Below are positions 29,973 through 39,680 of a stretch of DNA of 64,000 nucleotides, one piece after another. The first letter of the stretch is position 1; each line of letters starts with the position of its first letter. The stretch comes from Tritrichomonas foetus. Lineage: Eukaryota > Parabasalia > Tritrichomonadida > Tritrichomonadidae. A model generated the notes under the pieces. The model had not been told where the DNA came from. It saw only the letters and a list, made by a program, of their open reading frames with translations, and did no database searches. The position numbers and the translations under genes were made by a program. The stretch is taken from assembly GCA_001839685.1 (NCBI GenBank), contig MLAK01000519.1, positions 48,773 to 112,772 of the forward strand. The letters are read 5' to 3'.

Positions 29973-32168
29973 TCAAAAAACATCTTCGTCCGAATAATAG
30001 TCATCATGATTCAGATCAACTGGAGGATTTTCGAAATGATGTGCAGTTTCAATAATTCCAATGACTTTTTTTGTAGTTCCAGTTTTCTTTTGATTATTTG
30101 AAGAATTATTGATACAATTATTTTGACACTCATTCTTAACCTTTTGATAAACATTTTGAGCGTTTTGCAAAAGGTTTTGCAAATTCTTGTATTTTTCTTC
30201 AAATGAAGTCTTTGAAATATTGAACATTGCAATAATTTCAGGTTTCAAAGCCGAATCTTTCTTATTTGGTTTATTTTCAATGATTGTCAGTTTCTTTTCG
30301 ATTTCAGAAAAACTGTTATTATTGCTTTCATTAATTTCGTGAATTTTTTGAGTAGCTAAGGCCAAATTTTCATGTACTTCGTCGAAAAACTTGCTGAAAT
30401 TTTTTTGTGTTTGATTTATTCGTTCTTCGATTTCATTCAAACGTTTTTCAGATTCATCTATTTTTTCAACTGCCTTTGAAAAAAGAATCATGTCTGTTTT
30501 CACGACTGTTTGAATATTTTCATCTACTTTTTGATTTGAAGATTGAATGAATGTTTCTGCGAAATGGCGAATCTGAATATTTTTTTCATTTTCAATTAAA
30601 TATGTAAAATTATCAAATTTCTTATAAACATCTTTTGGATTTTTTTGAACATGCTCCATTTCATCTTCAATTCGTTTCAGGAAATTTTCATTTTGTTCAT
30701 TAAATTGGCTTTTTATTGTTTCAATAGTTTGAACTGTTTCATTTCGAAAAACTTCGAAGTTTTTCTGTGAATTATCGATGGCTTTTTCCAAAGTTTCATT
30801 TAAATTATTCTGATAGGAATTTGATTCATCATTAACTTTTTGAATAGATTTGTTGATATCATCTTCGATTAACTTGGTCTGTTCGGAAATTGATTTGGTT
30901 TCTTCATTTATTATTTCTTTCAATTGAGTGAATTTGTTGGAAATTTGATCTGAAATTTGATTGACTTCGTTTGAGTAATGCCTCAAAAAGTTTTTATTTT
31001 CAATAACTTCATTTCCCACTTTTTCTGAATGTTTTCGAAATTCAGTGTCATTCAAAGTTTGAATTGATTGAGCGAAATTATGAAATTGGTCATCAAGTGA
31101 GTTCTTAAGGTGATTTAATTCATCTTTATAATGAATGGTTGATGCTGATTTAATAAATACACTATTTTCAATATCAGCTAAATTTTTCATTGTTGATTCG
31201 ATTTTATCATTTAATCGATGGTTTTCATTGATATGCTCTGATATGTTAAATTGACCATTAAACTGGCTACTATCAAAGAATGTTTGTAATTTATTTGAGA
31301 AATTACCGATTAAAACTTTTTGTTCTGTTAAACTTTCATTAATTTTGAAATTGTCATTTTGTAAAATTTTCTCATATTTATCAAGAATTATGTCAAGATA
31401 TGAATTTCTCTCAAAAAGTGAACCTGTCATATTTGGAATGATTCTAGAGAATATTTCATTGTATGGCTTTTCTACGGTTTCGGAAATGACTGAAGATAAA
31501 TTTTGGCAATTTTTGGAAATTTTAGATGTAATTAATTCGTTTAATTTTTTCATAATCAATTTATGTTGAATTAAAATTTCGTCAATTCGACTAATCCGCT
31601 TTGTGAAATGTGATATTTTGAATGGGCGACTTGATGATGGTGGAATTGGAAGATCAGCCTGACCAAAATCGGTTTGTTTTACAATAATATTTAAATCATT
31701 ATTTAAATTCAAATTTAATTCGTTATTTAAGCTTTCTGGAATTTCATTCAATTGCTTGATTATATTTTTATGCTTTCTTGGTGATTTATTTGGAATATTT
31801 TTCTCGAAATTTTGAAATGGCTCATTTATCACTTTTTTCTGGTTTTGATTGTCTGATATTGGTTTGTTTGCAATATTTGGCGGTTTTCTTCTCGGCGACT
31901 CAATCGGCGGCGTGTCTGTTGCGAATGGCGCTCGTATTCGTCTCCGATTCAAATTTGGCGGTTTGACTGGTTTTACAATATTTCTTGGGCTTTGCTTAAT
32001 TGAAAGCAACGATTTTGAAGGAGCCTGCTTTTGATTCAAGAAATTTGGATTGTGAATAATTGCTACATTTTTGTTTTCGTTGTCATTCAGAATGTTGACA
32101 CGAGTGAAAGGTAAAGGAGAAGACTTTCTGACAGCCCCTCCTGGGGCAAATCGAAATTTCGTCTTCAT
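29973..32168 (-). CDS. Long coiled-coil protein with basic disordered N-terminus
   Basis: The protein has 731 residues. The first 190 are basic and Pro/Asn/Lys-rich (FAPGGAVRKSSPLPFTRVN, PRRKPPNIANKP), as in microtubule- or filament-associated proteins. From about residue 200 to 680 it is nearly continuous coiled coil rich in Glu, Lys, Asn and Gln with regular hydrophobic spacing. The end is short and acidic (DDYYSDEDVF). No known domain is visible, so a cytoskeletal or structural role is only a guess. On the minus strand, TCACTT lies at 32191-32186 about 20 nt before the ATG. This matches the trichomonad initiator consensus TCA-Y-T/A. Confidence 0.8.
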   Translation of the reverse strand: MKTKFRFAPGGAVRKSSPLPFTRVNILNDNENKNVAIIHNPNFLNQKQAPSKSLLSIKQSPRNIVKPVKPPNLNRRRIRAPFATDTPPIESPRRKPPNIANKPISDNQNQKKVINEPFQNFEKNIPNKSPRKHKNIIKQLNEIPESLNNELNLNLNNDLNIIVKQTDFGQADLPIPPSSSRPFKISHFTKRISRIDEILIQHKLIMKKLNELITSKISKNCQNLSSVISETVEKPYNEIFSRIIPNMTGSLFERNSYLDIILDKYEKILQNDNFKINESLTEQKVLIGNFSNKLQTFFDSSQFNGQFNISEHINENHRLNDKIESTMKNLADIENSVFIKSASTIHYKDELNHLKNSLDDQFHNFAQSIQTLNDTEFRKHSEKVGNEVIENKNFLRHYSNEVNQISDQISNKFTQLKEIINEETKSISEQTKLIEDDINKSIQKVNDESNSYQNNLNETLEKAIDNSQKNFEVFRNETVQTIETIKSQFNEQNENFLKRIEDEMEHVQKNPKDVYKKFDNFTYLIENEKNIQIRHFAETFIQSSNQKVDENIQTVVKTDMILFSKAVEKIDESEKRLNEIEERINQTQKNFSKFFDEVHENLALATQKIHEINESNNNSFSEIEKKLTIIENKPNKKDSALKPEIIAMFNISKTSFEEKYKNLQNLLQNAQNVYQKVKNECQNNCINNSSNNQKKTGTTKKVIGIIETAHHFENPPVDLNHDDYYSDEDVF

Positions 32169-32185
32169 TCCAAATAACGATCAAA

Positions 32186-32191
32186 AAGTGA
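32186..32191 (-). promoter_or_regulatory. Candidate initiator TCACTT before the coiled-coil gene
   Basis: TCACTT on the minus strand matches the known Trichomonas initiator consensus TCA+1-Y-(T/A). The A would be +1, giving a leader of about 20 nt to the ATG at 32168. Confidence 0.4.
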
Positions 32192-32644
32192 CTTTAAACA
32201 GTCGATATTTTGAAAACAAATAAGAAATTTGAATGGATCGATAGGAATTTGGATGAACTTTTTCAATAAAAACAAAATCTCTGATCTGAAACCTCATGTT
32301 GACGTAGTATCCTCCCAATCATACGAGGATATGATCCTTTGTTATATAAACTTTAAATAAATTATATTAAAGATTCTTTGAAAATATAATATTAGAAATT
32401 GGAAATAAAAAAAATAGTAATAAGTCAAGCTTTTCATATTATATTTACTAAAAACAAAACATGGACTGAAATTAGCTATTCAGATTAGACAAAATATCAT
32501 GGGAAAGCATTGATAGTATTGATACATAGATGGTTTGACAGCTGATAAAGCTGCTAAATAATTAAACAAGTTTTTGTAGTATTCTTCTTTATGTAACTAG
32601 TAATCGTTCGACACAATCGACTTCTGCATCCTGAATGTGTGCTC

Positions 32645-33125
32645 CTAATCGAAATTTTGGTTGGATTTATTGTTTGATTCAATGTTTGATCTAGTGTTTG
32701 ATTCAATGTTTGTTGTACTCAGGTTTTGGACTTTCTGTTTTATCTTCTTAGTTTGGAGTGCATCCTCTACGGAAATTCGTGTTTCTAGATTTGGATCGAG
32801 CATTGATTTTAATAAATATAAAGCCTCTTGTGAAGCATTTTGTGGTTCCTCATATTCTGAAATAGCATGACTCATGAATTCACTGATGTTATCATTTTGA
32901 ATTGGAATCATGTTGCAAGCATTACATATGAAATGATACCTGCTGACCAAATGTCTGATTTATTTCGAATGTATGAGTGAGGTTGATGATTTCTGGAGCA
33001 GTATAATGAATTGATCTACATCAAGTGAAGCCAATCCAAAACGATGGTCCAACCATTATAAACATGTCTTTCCAAAATATCAGAAGACACCAGTTTCACA
33101 TCAAGGTTCTATAATGCTTTTCACA
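32645..33125 (-). pseudogene. Decayed protein-kinase relic
   Basis: On the minus strand kinase landmarks occur in order but in different frames and with stops. A HYRTLM-stop-NWCLLI string lies near 33075-33125, where HRDLKPENxLL is expected. A RFGLAS string near 33040 stands in for DFGLAS, and IHYTAPEI near 33005 for the APE motif. A further frame gives RNKSDIWSAGIISYVML, and the C-lobe end is SQEALYLLKSMLDPNLETRISVEDALQ at 32720-32870. At least two frameshifts and one stop separate these segments. It appears to be an old relic of a CAMK-like kinase. An intact-looking 101-residue reading frame at its 3' end is only the tail of it. Confidence 0.75.
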
Positions 33126-33490
33126 AGCAACAATCAGCACAGCTGTGGTGTTGTCACAAAGTAGAGCGAAATTTTCTACCAATATGATTGGAAATGGAAT
33201 TAAAGCAATGGGTACTGCCAAAAAGAAAGGATTAAGCTTAATTAATTTTTAATTATTTTAGACAAAATCTATGTTTTAAAATGTACTAATTTATTAAATC
33301 ATGCAATTTTTTTTAAGAAGAAATACTAGTAATTACAAATGTAGAAAATATTAAATACTTAACATATGTATGCATTTCGGGCTAATATTTTTGTCCCAGG
33401 TAAAATGTCATTATGCTAAAGGTGCCCCAAGTCTATAGGGACAATGATTTTCCGGTCCAATCCCTGGAGACTTAAAAGCATTCCAAAAAT
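33126..33490. other. Intergenic region after the kinase relic
   Basis: AT-rich, with no supported gene. The left edge may contain further decayed N-lobe sequence of the kinase relic, but I cannot recognise it. It ends at the 3' end of the RRM gene. Confidence 0.4.
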
Positions 33491-35110
33491 TTAAAAATCT
33501 TCGAACAAGTCATTCATTGCAAGAGGTGCGCTTAATAATTCACTTTGGATTTCCTTTTCTTTATAATGCAATTTATTTGATCGAGAAAAATTGTAAGCAG
33601 CCTTCTGTGAATCAAACATCACGTAAACTTTTCCAGGCTCTTCAGCTTTTGAGATTTTTTGAACTTTTCCAAACTCTAGGAAGAATTGAAGTAAATCTTC
33701 ATAACTTTCATTTAGTTCAATTGGGAAAACTTTGACAGTGAGATAATTTGTTTGTTGAGGGAATCTTTCTTTGGATGCTCCAGGAGAAAGTGGAATAAAT
33801 TCTTCAAAGTAAAGCTTTTGATTATTTATACAATTTTTAGAGATGACTTCTTTAATAATATCATGATTCTCTGGATTCAGCTTTAACAAAAATTCCGGAT
33901 AGTCAAGCTTATATTCAATTTTTTCGATACAAATTGGGTCTAGTTGGCAATATCTCGAAATATCTTCAATTGTATAATGAAATGGAAAGTTTCCAACAAT
34001 AGCCCAATCACCACGAATATGACCCCTCAAAAGATTGCCACTTTCTAAAAATGACTCAGCTTGGCTTCTTGGTAATTTGATGTTGGCCCACCTTGCCACA
34101 TTTTGGTTTTGATGTTGGAAAACAATTTCATAATCAATAATAACTGGGTCATCACCATTAGTGGTGAAATCAATGGTATCTTTTTCTGTGAGTGGGAAGT
34201 AATTTTTTCTCACTATCTCTTTTTCTACAATTTTCTCAAGTGGAGATGATTCAGGGATTGGAGAGATGACACAATCCTCTTTATTTTCTTGTATTTCAAC
34301 TTTACGTTTGTTTGATTTTTTGTTTTTCTTTTCTTTTGAAGCAATACGATTGGAATCTTTATTAATCCTAATTTTTTCATTGATTTCTTCATGTGTGATG
34401 CAAATGGCTGTAATTAATTCTTCATCTTCTTCTTCATCACCTTCATTTTCAAGAGTATAACTTTTTGCGCCATTGAAAAGCTTAATTAAATGTACTGCAT
34501 CTTCTTGTTCTTCAACGCCAATCAAAATACGTCCTTCGACGATTTCAGAATAAGAAACTGGTGGATTCTTCAGGTTAGATTTAATATAATTGTTGAAATT
34601 GGTGAGAAATGCATCTTTGGTGAGTTTTTGATGTAAATTTAAAATTTGAATAATGTAAACTCCAAATGAGACACAACAATTCAAAACAGATGAACAAAAA
34701 GTGTACAAATTTAAACAATCTTCAACAGATGAAACTTGTAAAATGATACAATTAGGAGAATTTTGAATTGTATAGCCACCAAGGAGTATTTCTTCTGAAA
34801 TAGTTTCAATAGTTTCTTGCAATTTTTCATCTTTTTTTGGAGAGAAACATAAGCACAATTCATTGGATTGATGAAGATCGTATCTGTCTGAAATGTATTT
34901 AACAATTTTTTGGCCTGTGAATGCATCATTAAGTAATTTCTGAATTTTTTTTTCTGATGATGTGTCGAAGTACTTTTGATCAAGATTAATAATTGAAAAG
35001 TGATCTTTAGCAATTTTGCATGAGCGCGCATATAAAAGATTCGTTCCTAGTGTTTTTCGAATAGTGTTTACTGGAGCCGGTTTTGATGATTTGATAATGA
35101 AGCTTCTCAT
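33491..35110 (-). CDS. RRM RNA-binding protein
   Basis: The protein has 539 residues. The clearest domain is a C-terminal RRM at about 448-520: LTVKVFPIEL (RNP2-like strand), a helix SYEDLLQFFLEFGKVQKI, then KVYVMFDSQKAAYNF (RNP1-like) and a final strand. Two weaker RRM-like stretches can be traced, one at about 95-165 (with IILQVSSVEDCLNLY) and one at about 365-430 (WAIVGNFPFHYTIEDISRYCQ). A Lys/Glu-rich linker (about 235-290) separates the N-terminal part from the rest. It probably binds RNA in processing or translation; the specific partner is unknown. The A of the start codon is also the A of a TCA motif (35112-35110 on the minus strand). Confidence 0.82.
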   Translation of the reverse strand: MRSFIIKSSKPAPVNTIRKTLGTNLLYARSCKIAKDHFSIINLDQKYFDTSSEKKIQKLLNDAFTGQKIVKYISDRYDLHQSNELCLCFSPKKDEKLQETIETISEEILLGGYTIQNSPNCIILQVSSVEDCLNLYTFCSSVLNCCVSFGVYIIQILNLHQKLTKDAFLTNFNNYIKSNLKNPPVSYSEIVEGRILIGVEEQEDAVHLIKLFNGAKSYTLENEGDEEEDEELITAICITHEEINEKIRINKDSNRIASKEKKNKKSNKRKVEIQENKEDCVISPIPESSPLEKIVEKEIVRKNYFPLTEKDTIDFTTNGDDPVIIDYEIVFQHQNQNVARWANIKLPRSQAESFLESGNLLRGHIRGDWAIVGNFPFHYTIEDISRYCQLDPICIEKIEYKLDYPEFLLKLNPENHDIIKEVISKNCINNQKLYFEEFIPLSPGASKERFPQQTNYLTVKVFPIELNESYEDLLQFFLEFGKVQKISKAEEPGKVYVMFDSQKAAYNFSRSNKLHYKEKEIQSELLSAPLAMNDLFEDF

Positions 35111-35918
35111 GACAAAAAAAAAAAATGAATGAATTCAATTTTTTAAGGAAAATCTGTCTGGAAAAGTTCTTCTCAAATTGAAAGTTTCCAAGTCAAAATT
35201 TTTGATACATTAAGGGTCAACTGCCATACGTTTATATTTATTTATTTTGAAAGAAATAGTGGTTATACCAGTTTTTCGGAAAAAGTTATGTTTTGAATTA
35301 AACTGCCACAAATCTATTCAAATATAATTCAAATGTTTATTTTTTTTGGCAGTTGACCCTTAGCAGTTAACTCGCAATTTTGATGCGAATGGTATATTTG
35401 TTATCTATTGATATTTTTGTTATTTTCTCTAATACATTTGCTAATGGGAAAGAATTGAATTTCCAATCGAATATTTTTACATCATTTTGAATCACTTCAT
35501 TAACTTCACAAGAGTTCCTGGTATTGATTTTATTCATCAATTTTCCAATTGTCACTTTGTTTTTTCCGAGAAAAATACGTATTTATACTTTCAAATTTAA
35601 TTGTAATATATCTGTGAACATAAAGAAAGTACTATACTTTATATCAAGAAAAATCAAGCCGAAAGTCTAATTTATAACTCATTTATAATTGTTTTATTCA
35701 AAAAAAAAAAAGAATTGTAATCTCAGTTTTTCTTCACCTAGTTCCTAAAGTGCAAATTCTGCCATTATTGATTTAAAGGTTTTGAATTTACGAAACATAC
35801 CATTTTTAATGGAAATAATCGTGAATTGCTCGAAAATTGGATCAAACTAAAAATAATTGAACTCTTCTGAATTAAAATCTTTCATATTTCCGAAATAAGA
35901 AACTTTTTTTTTTTTTAA
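35111..35918. other. Intergenic region holding a 148-bp TIR element
   Basis: Apart from the element at 35213-35360 there is AT-rich spacer with no convincing ORF. A 62-residue minus-strand frame at 35367-35555 is not supported by any motif. Confidence 0.6.
35213..35360. mobile_element. 148-bp MITE with TA target duplication (Tc1/mariner-like)
   Basis: The element begins AGGGTCAACTGCCA (35213-35226) and ends with the exact reverse complement (35347-35360). It is flanked on both sides by TA (35211-35212 and 35361-35362), the target duplication of Tc1/mariner elements. It has no coding capacity. The sequence just inside the left TIR (GTTTATATTTATTT, GAAAGAAATAG, TTCGGAAAAA) resembles that of the 1375-bp element at 49133. 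Confidence 0.82.
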
Positions 35919-38462
35919 TTGATGATTTACTTTCTGCTGTTATTTGTATTAAATGTCACCTTTATAATTGGTGGATTAAAGTATGAGGAGATCGATTCAA
36001 CCAATTTAAAAGTTATAGCCAATGATGAATGTCCAACAAATAATATTGATATTCCAAGTCAAATTATATATCAAGATACAACATATCATGTTATTGAAAT
36101 AGGTGATTATGCTTTTTACAATTGTGGAACATCTGGAGTTGTAACATTGTCAACACCTCTGGAAAGAATTGGTCATTATTCATTTTTCAATTGTCGTTTT
36201 CTAACAGGTAGCTTATCCATTCCAAACACAATTACTTTTATAGGGAATTATTCATTTTATAATTGTAGTGGATTTGGTGGATTTCTGACATTGGCTCACT
36301 CAATTCAAGAAATTGGTCCGTTTGCTTTTTGTTCGTGTAGTAATATTAAAGCAAATTTGTCTTTACCAGCTTCATTAACTAGAATTGAACCAAATACCTT
36401 CGCTTTTTGCACAAGTTTGACAAGTATTACTACTATTCCAGATTCGGTAACAGATATTGGAGATTATGCATTTTATCAATGTACCGGATTAACAGGGAAA
36501 ATAACTTTACATAGCCATCTAAGAACAATTGGAGAGTATGCATTTTCAAAGTGTTTGGGAATTACTGGTGATTTAAATTTTCCAAATTCCATGATAACAG
36601 TATCATCAAGATCGTTTGAATTTTGTTCAGGATTCACAAGCTTGTATCTTCCTGAAAGTATTCTCTACATCGAAAATTATGCTTTTAATGAGTGTACTGG
36701 AATTATATCATTTTTTAATTTTATATCCATTCAAAGAATTGGAAATGGCGCTTTTTTTGGATGCTATGGCTTTCCTGGATCATTGGTAATAAAATCAACA
36801 ACAACATTCATTGGTGAAAATGCATTTTTTGGCTGTCATGGACTTACAAGTGTTTATTTTGAAGGTATCAATAATCCATGTGAAAATAGAGATGTTTTTA
36901 TGCTATCTTTTATAACATATGTTTCTGTTATTGATGAGTATAACGATGTAGTTTTTGGTGAATTACCAGCTGTAAACTCTTCAGCTTTTCAATCAGATAA
37001 CTTATTCTATATTTTACCCTCTAGTTCTAATGATGAAGCAATAATAATTGCATGTTTAGAACAATCAAATGATAATCTTGTAATACCATTATCAATAGCA
37101 CATTTAAATTATTATCTTCAAGTTAAACAGTTGCGTAGAAATGCATTTTATGGATGTGTAAAATTCACAAGTTTAGAATTACCAGAATCCCTTATTTATA
37201 TTGGTGAAAAAGCTTTCAAAAATTGTTTAGGATTCAGTGGAAATTTACACCTTCCTTATTCTCTTGAAAAAATATCCTCATATAGTTTTTATGGTTGCAC
37301 AGATTTTGAGGGAGAATTAATTATTCCGGACACCGTTCAATCAATTGGTCAATATGCCTTTTATGATTGCCATAATTTTAATGGAAATTTAAAATTATCA
37401 AGCTCACTCTTGGAATTAGGGATTCACACTTTTGATAATTGTAACACTCTAAATGGAAACCTAACAATTACATCCTCAATAACGACAATTGGAGATTATG
37501 CATTCAGAAACTGCATCGGATTTAATGAGTCCATTCTCCTTCCTTCATCACTTTTAATTATTGGCAATAATTCTTTTGAAGGAATGGAGCATGTAAGTTC
37601 TATTTTATTTGATGGAAGCTTAAATGTTATTCATAATAATAATGCATTTCAAGGATGCTTTTGCCGATCAGTATATGTAAATGCAAATTATCAAGATGCT
37701 TTGTTTGCTGAATTACCTGTTATAAAACCAATGGACATTATTCAAAACTGTTTGATCTACCGAATAACAGATAATATAACGAATGAAGTTACAGTTGTTG
37801 GGTGCTTGTATCAAAATATAACCAATTTAGAAATACCATCAGAAATTGAAAGTAATATATTTCATGAAACCAATGATTTTGAGAACTATTCAGTTACTTC
37901 TATCAACATAAATGCTTTTTTTCAATGTTCAAACATTACAGGGTGGTTAGTGTTACCATCAAGACTTCAATATATTCATGAGAATGCATTTTATGACTGT
38001 CAAAGATTAAGTGGGGGTCTTTCTATTCCGAATTCAATAATTAACATAGGAAATCATGCATTTTATCTATGCTCTGGATTCACAGAAAATTTAACATTAT
38101 CAAACAATATAGAAAGCATTGGAAATTATGCATTTTATGGCTGTAATGGAGAAATATCGCGCCTTACAATAGGCAGATCTGTTAAATCTATTGGAGAATG
38201 TGCATTTGGAAATATGAATATTATTGAGTGCTTTTTTGAGGGATTTTCAGAGCCCCAAATTGGTGAAACAGTCTTTTTAAATACATTAATTGACAATATT
38301 TATGTTCCACACTCATATAACAGTGAAACATTCTGCAATATTCCTGTAATAAGACTTGATAATATGGAAACAAAAACTTTTACATGGTTTTATCTTGGTG
38401 AAGCCAAGAAAAGACAGCTGAACATTTTCACAACATTCTTTTGTTTTGCTATAATTGTTTAA
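35919..38462 (+). CDS. BspA-like leucine-rich-repeat surface protein
   Basis: The protein has 847 residues. It starts with a signal peptide (MMIYFLLLFVLNVTFIIGG). Nearly all the rest is repeats of about 23 residues of TpLRR/BspA type (LRR_5), with the recurring core IGxYAFYxCxGFxGxLxLPxS. There are roughly 25 units in two or three blocks, separated by irregular 60-residue stretches (near 330-390 and 590-660). The final residues, FTTFFCFAIIV after KKRQ, are hydrophobic; they could be a short membrane anchor or a GPI-type signal. BspA-like proteins are a very large trichomonad surface family related to bacterial adhesins, thought to mediate attachment. This copy looks intact. Confidence 0.95.
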   Translation: MMIYFLLLFVLNVTFIIGGLKYEEIDSTNLKVIANDECPTNNIDIPSQIIYQDTTYHVIEIGDYAFYNCGTSGVVTLSTPLERIGHYSFFNCRFLTGSLSIPNTITFIGNYSFYNCSGFGGFLTLAHSIQEIGPFAFCSCSNIKANLSLPASLTRIEPNTFAFCTSLTSITTIPDSVTDIGDYAFYQCTGLTGKITLHSHLRTIGEYAFSKCLGITGDLNFPNSMITVSSRSFEFCSGFTSLYLPESILYIENYAFNECTGIISFFNFISIQRIGNGAFFGCYGFPGSLVIKSTTTFIGENAFFGCHGLTSVYFEGINNPCENRDVFMLSFITYVSVIDEYNDVVFGELPAVNSSAFQSDNLFYILPSSSNDEAIIIACLEQSNDNLVIPLSIAHLNYYLQVKQLRRNAFYGCVKFTSLELPESLIYIGEKAFKNCLGFSGNLHLPYSLEKISSYSFYGCTDFEGELIIPDTVQSIGQYAFYDCHNFNGNLKLSSSLLELGIHTFDNCNTLNGNLTITSSITTIGDYAFRNCIGFNESILLPSSLLIIGNNSFEGMEHVSSILFDGSLNVIHNNNAFQGCFCRSVYVNANYQDALFAELPVIKPMDIIQNCLIYRITDNITNEVTVVGCLYQNITNLEIPSEIESNIFHETNDFENYSVTSININAFFQCSNITGWLVLPSRLQYIHENAFYDCQRLSGGLSIPNSIINIGNHAFYLCSGFTENLTLSNNIESIGNYAFYGCNGEISRLTIGRSVKSIGECAFGNMNIIECFFEGFSEPQIGETVFLNTLIDNIYVPHSYNSETFCNIPVIRLDNMETKTFTWFYLGEAKKRQLNIFTTFFCFAIIV

Positions 38463-39680
38463 CACTTGCGATATAATGAATTACTAGCGATAACAATGGT
38501 TTTATTGATACCAAAATAGAAAGAATTTGAGAATGATAATGATCAACAATCGAAATTTGGATGTTTCAATAGAAAGACCAAATTAGAAGTTTTTACGATT
38601 TTTATTTAATTGTATGACAATTAAAATGATTTTGGCCTCATAAAATCCTTTTATTCAAGGAAACATTTTATGTTCCAATTTTTTTTTAATTCAATTTAAA
38701 TCATTTTTTACCAGTTGTTATTTGGGAGAAGAGAATTATTAACATATGCTCAATTAGCAACTATAATTTCAAATAGAAAGTATTCACATAACTAGAAAAT
38801 ATTGTCACCGAATTTCTGATAATTTTTTTTCTTCAGCCGTTTCAAAATAAACAATATGTTACACCAGAAATTGCTCAAATTATTGAAAAATGATTGTTTG
38901 TAAAAAGAGAATAACAATGGAAGAAGCTTACAATTATGTAATAAATGATTGTGTGAAAATTAATATTATAAGTTCTGTTTGTTCCCATTTCCCAGCATTA
39001 TTGAATGTTATTGTACATGATGAATTGATTCATCCAACTCCAAACATGAAATGGAAGTCACAAACGTCATTAAGTTCGTCAGAATTTCGGATGATACTCA
39101 CTTCTAAATCCAGGAAACTTTCACATAGCTTTATGAAGCTATGCAGTATTATATTTAATGGTATCAAGTCATAAAAAATTATATTAGAAATATTTTTCAA
39201 ATATTAATAATTAATGTGCGAGACAAGTAAAAATACTTGATTGATTTATCAAATCTTAATATTTTGATTATTCGAGCGATTTAAAAAGCATTATAACTAC
39301 TTCGAAACCAAAATTTATTTATTTGTGGATTTGGTTTATTGTTTTAGGCATATATCACATTTTTTAGATGAAGCTACTTTTATTTTCAACATAAGTGACA
39401 TGCTTCGTGCATTAATGATAAGTTAGTATTTCGCTTTCAAAAAGTTTGACACATTTCATATCAAAAAGTCTACAAGCTTTCAATTATTCAAAAAAATTGA
39501 ATAAGTTAACTATACAGATTTCAATAAGATATAAAATTATTTTAATAAAAAAGTTGGAACTTTTTCAATAACGCTCCTGGAAAGTGAAAAAGATGGAACT
39601 TTTGAATGATCTACAATTTCTATATGATGTAGCATATATTTCCCCACTTCATTTTTTTATATTTCTTTCTTTTTAAAGAA
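38463..39680. other. Intergenic region, 1.2 kb
   Basis: It contains a possible 94-residue frame (listed separately) and otherwise AT-rich spacer. I see no RNA gene and no TIR element. Confidence 0.5.
38890..39174 (+). CDS. Possible small gene or gene remnant, unidentified
   Basis: A 94-residue frame begins MIVCKKRITMEEAYNYVIN and has more Cys, Trp and charged residues than random AT-rich frames. A short open stretch in the same direction ends just before it (QPFQNKQYVTPEIAQIIEK then stop, 38836-38892), so the two may be pieces of one decayed gene. No domain is recognised. It may equally be non-coding. Confidence 0.25.
   Translation: MIVCKKRITMEEAYNYVINDCVKINIISSVCSHFPALLNVIVHDELIHPTPNMKWKSQTSLSSSEFRMILTSKSRKLSHSFMKLCSIIFNGIKS

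Noticed and set aside
38890..39174. Possible relation to an initiator-binding-domain protein
   Set aside because: A few residues (W, then FR near the end) are not enough to support the family.
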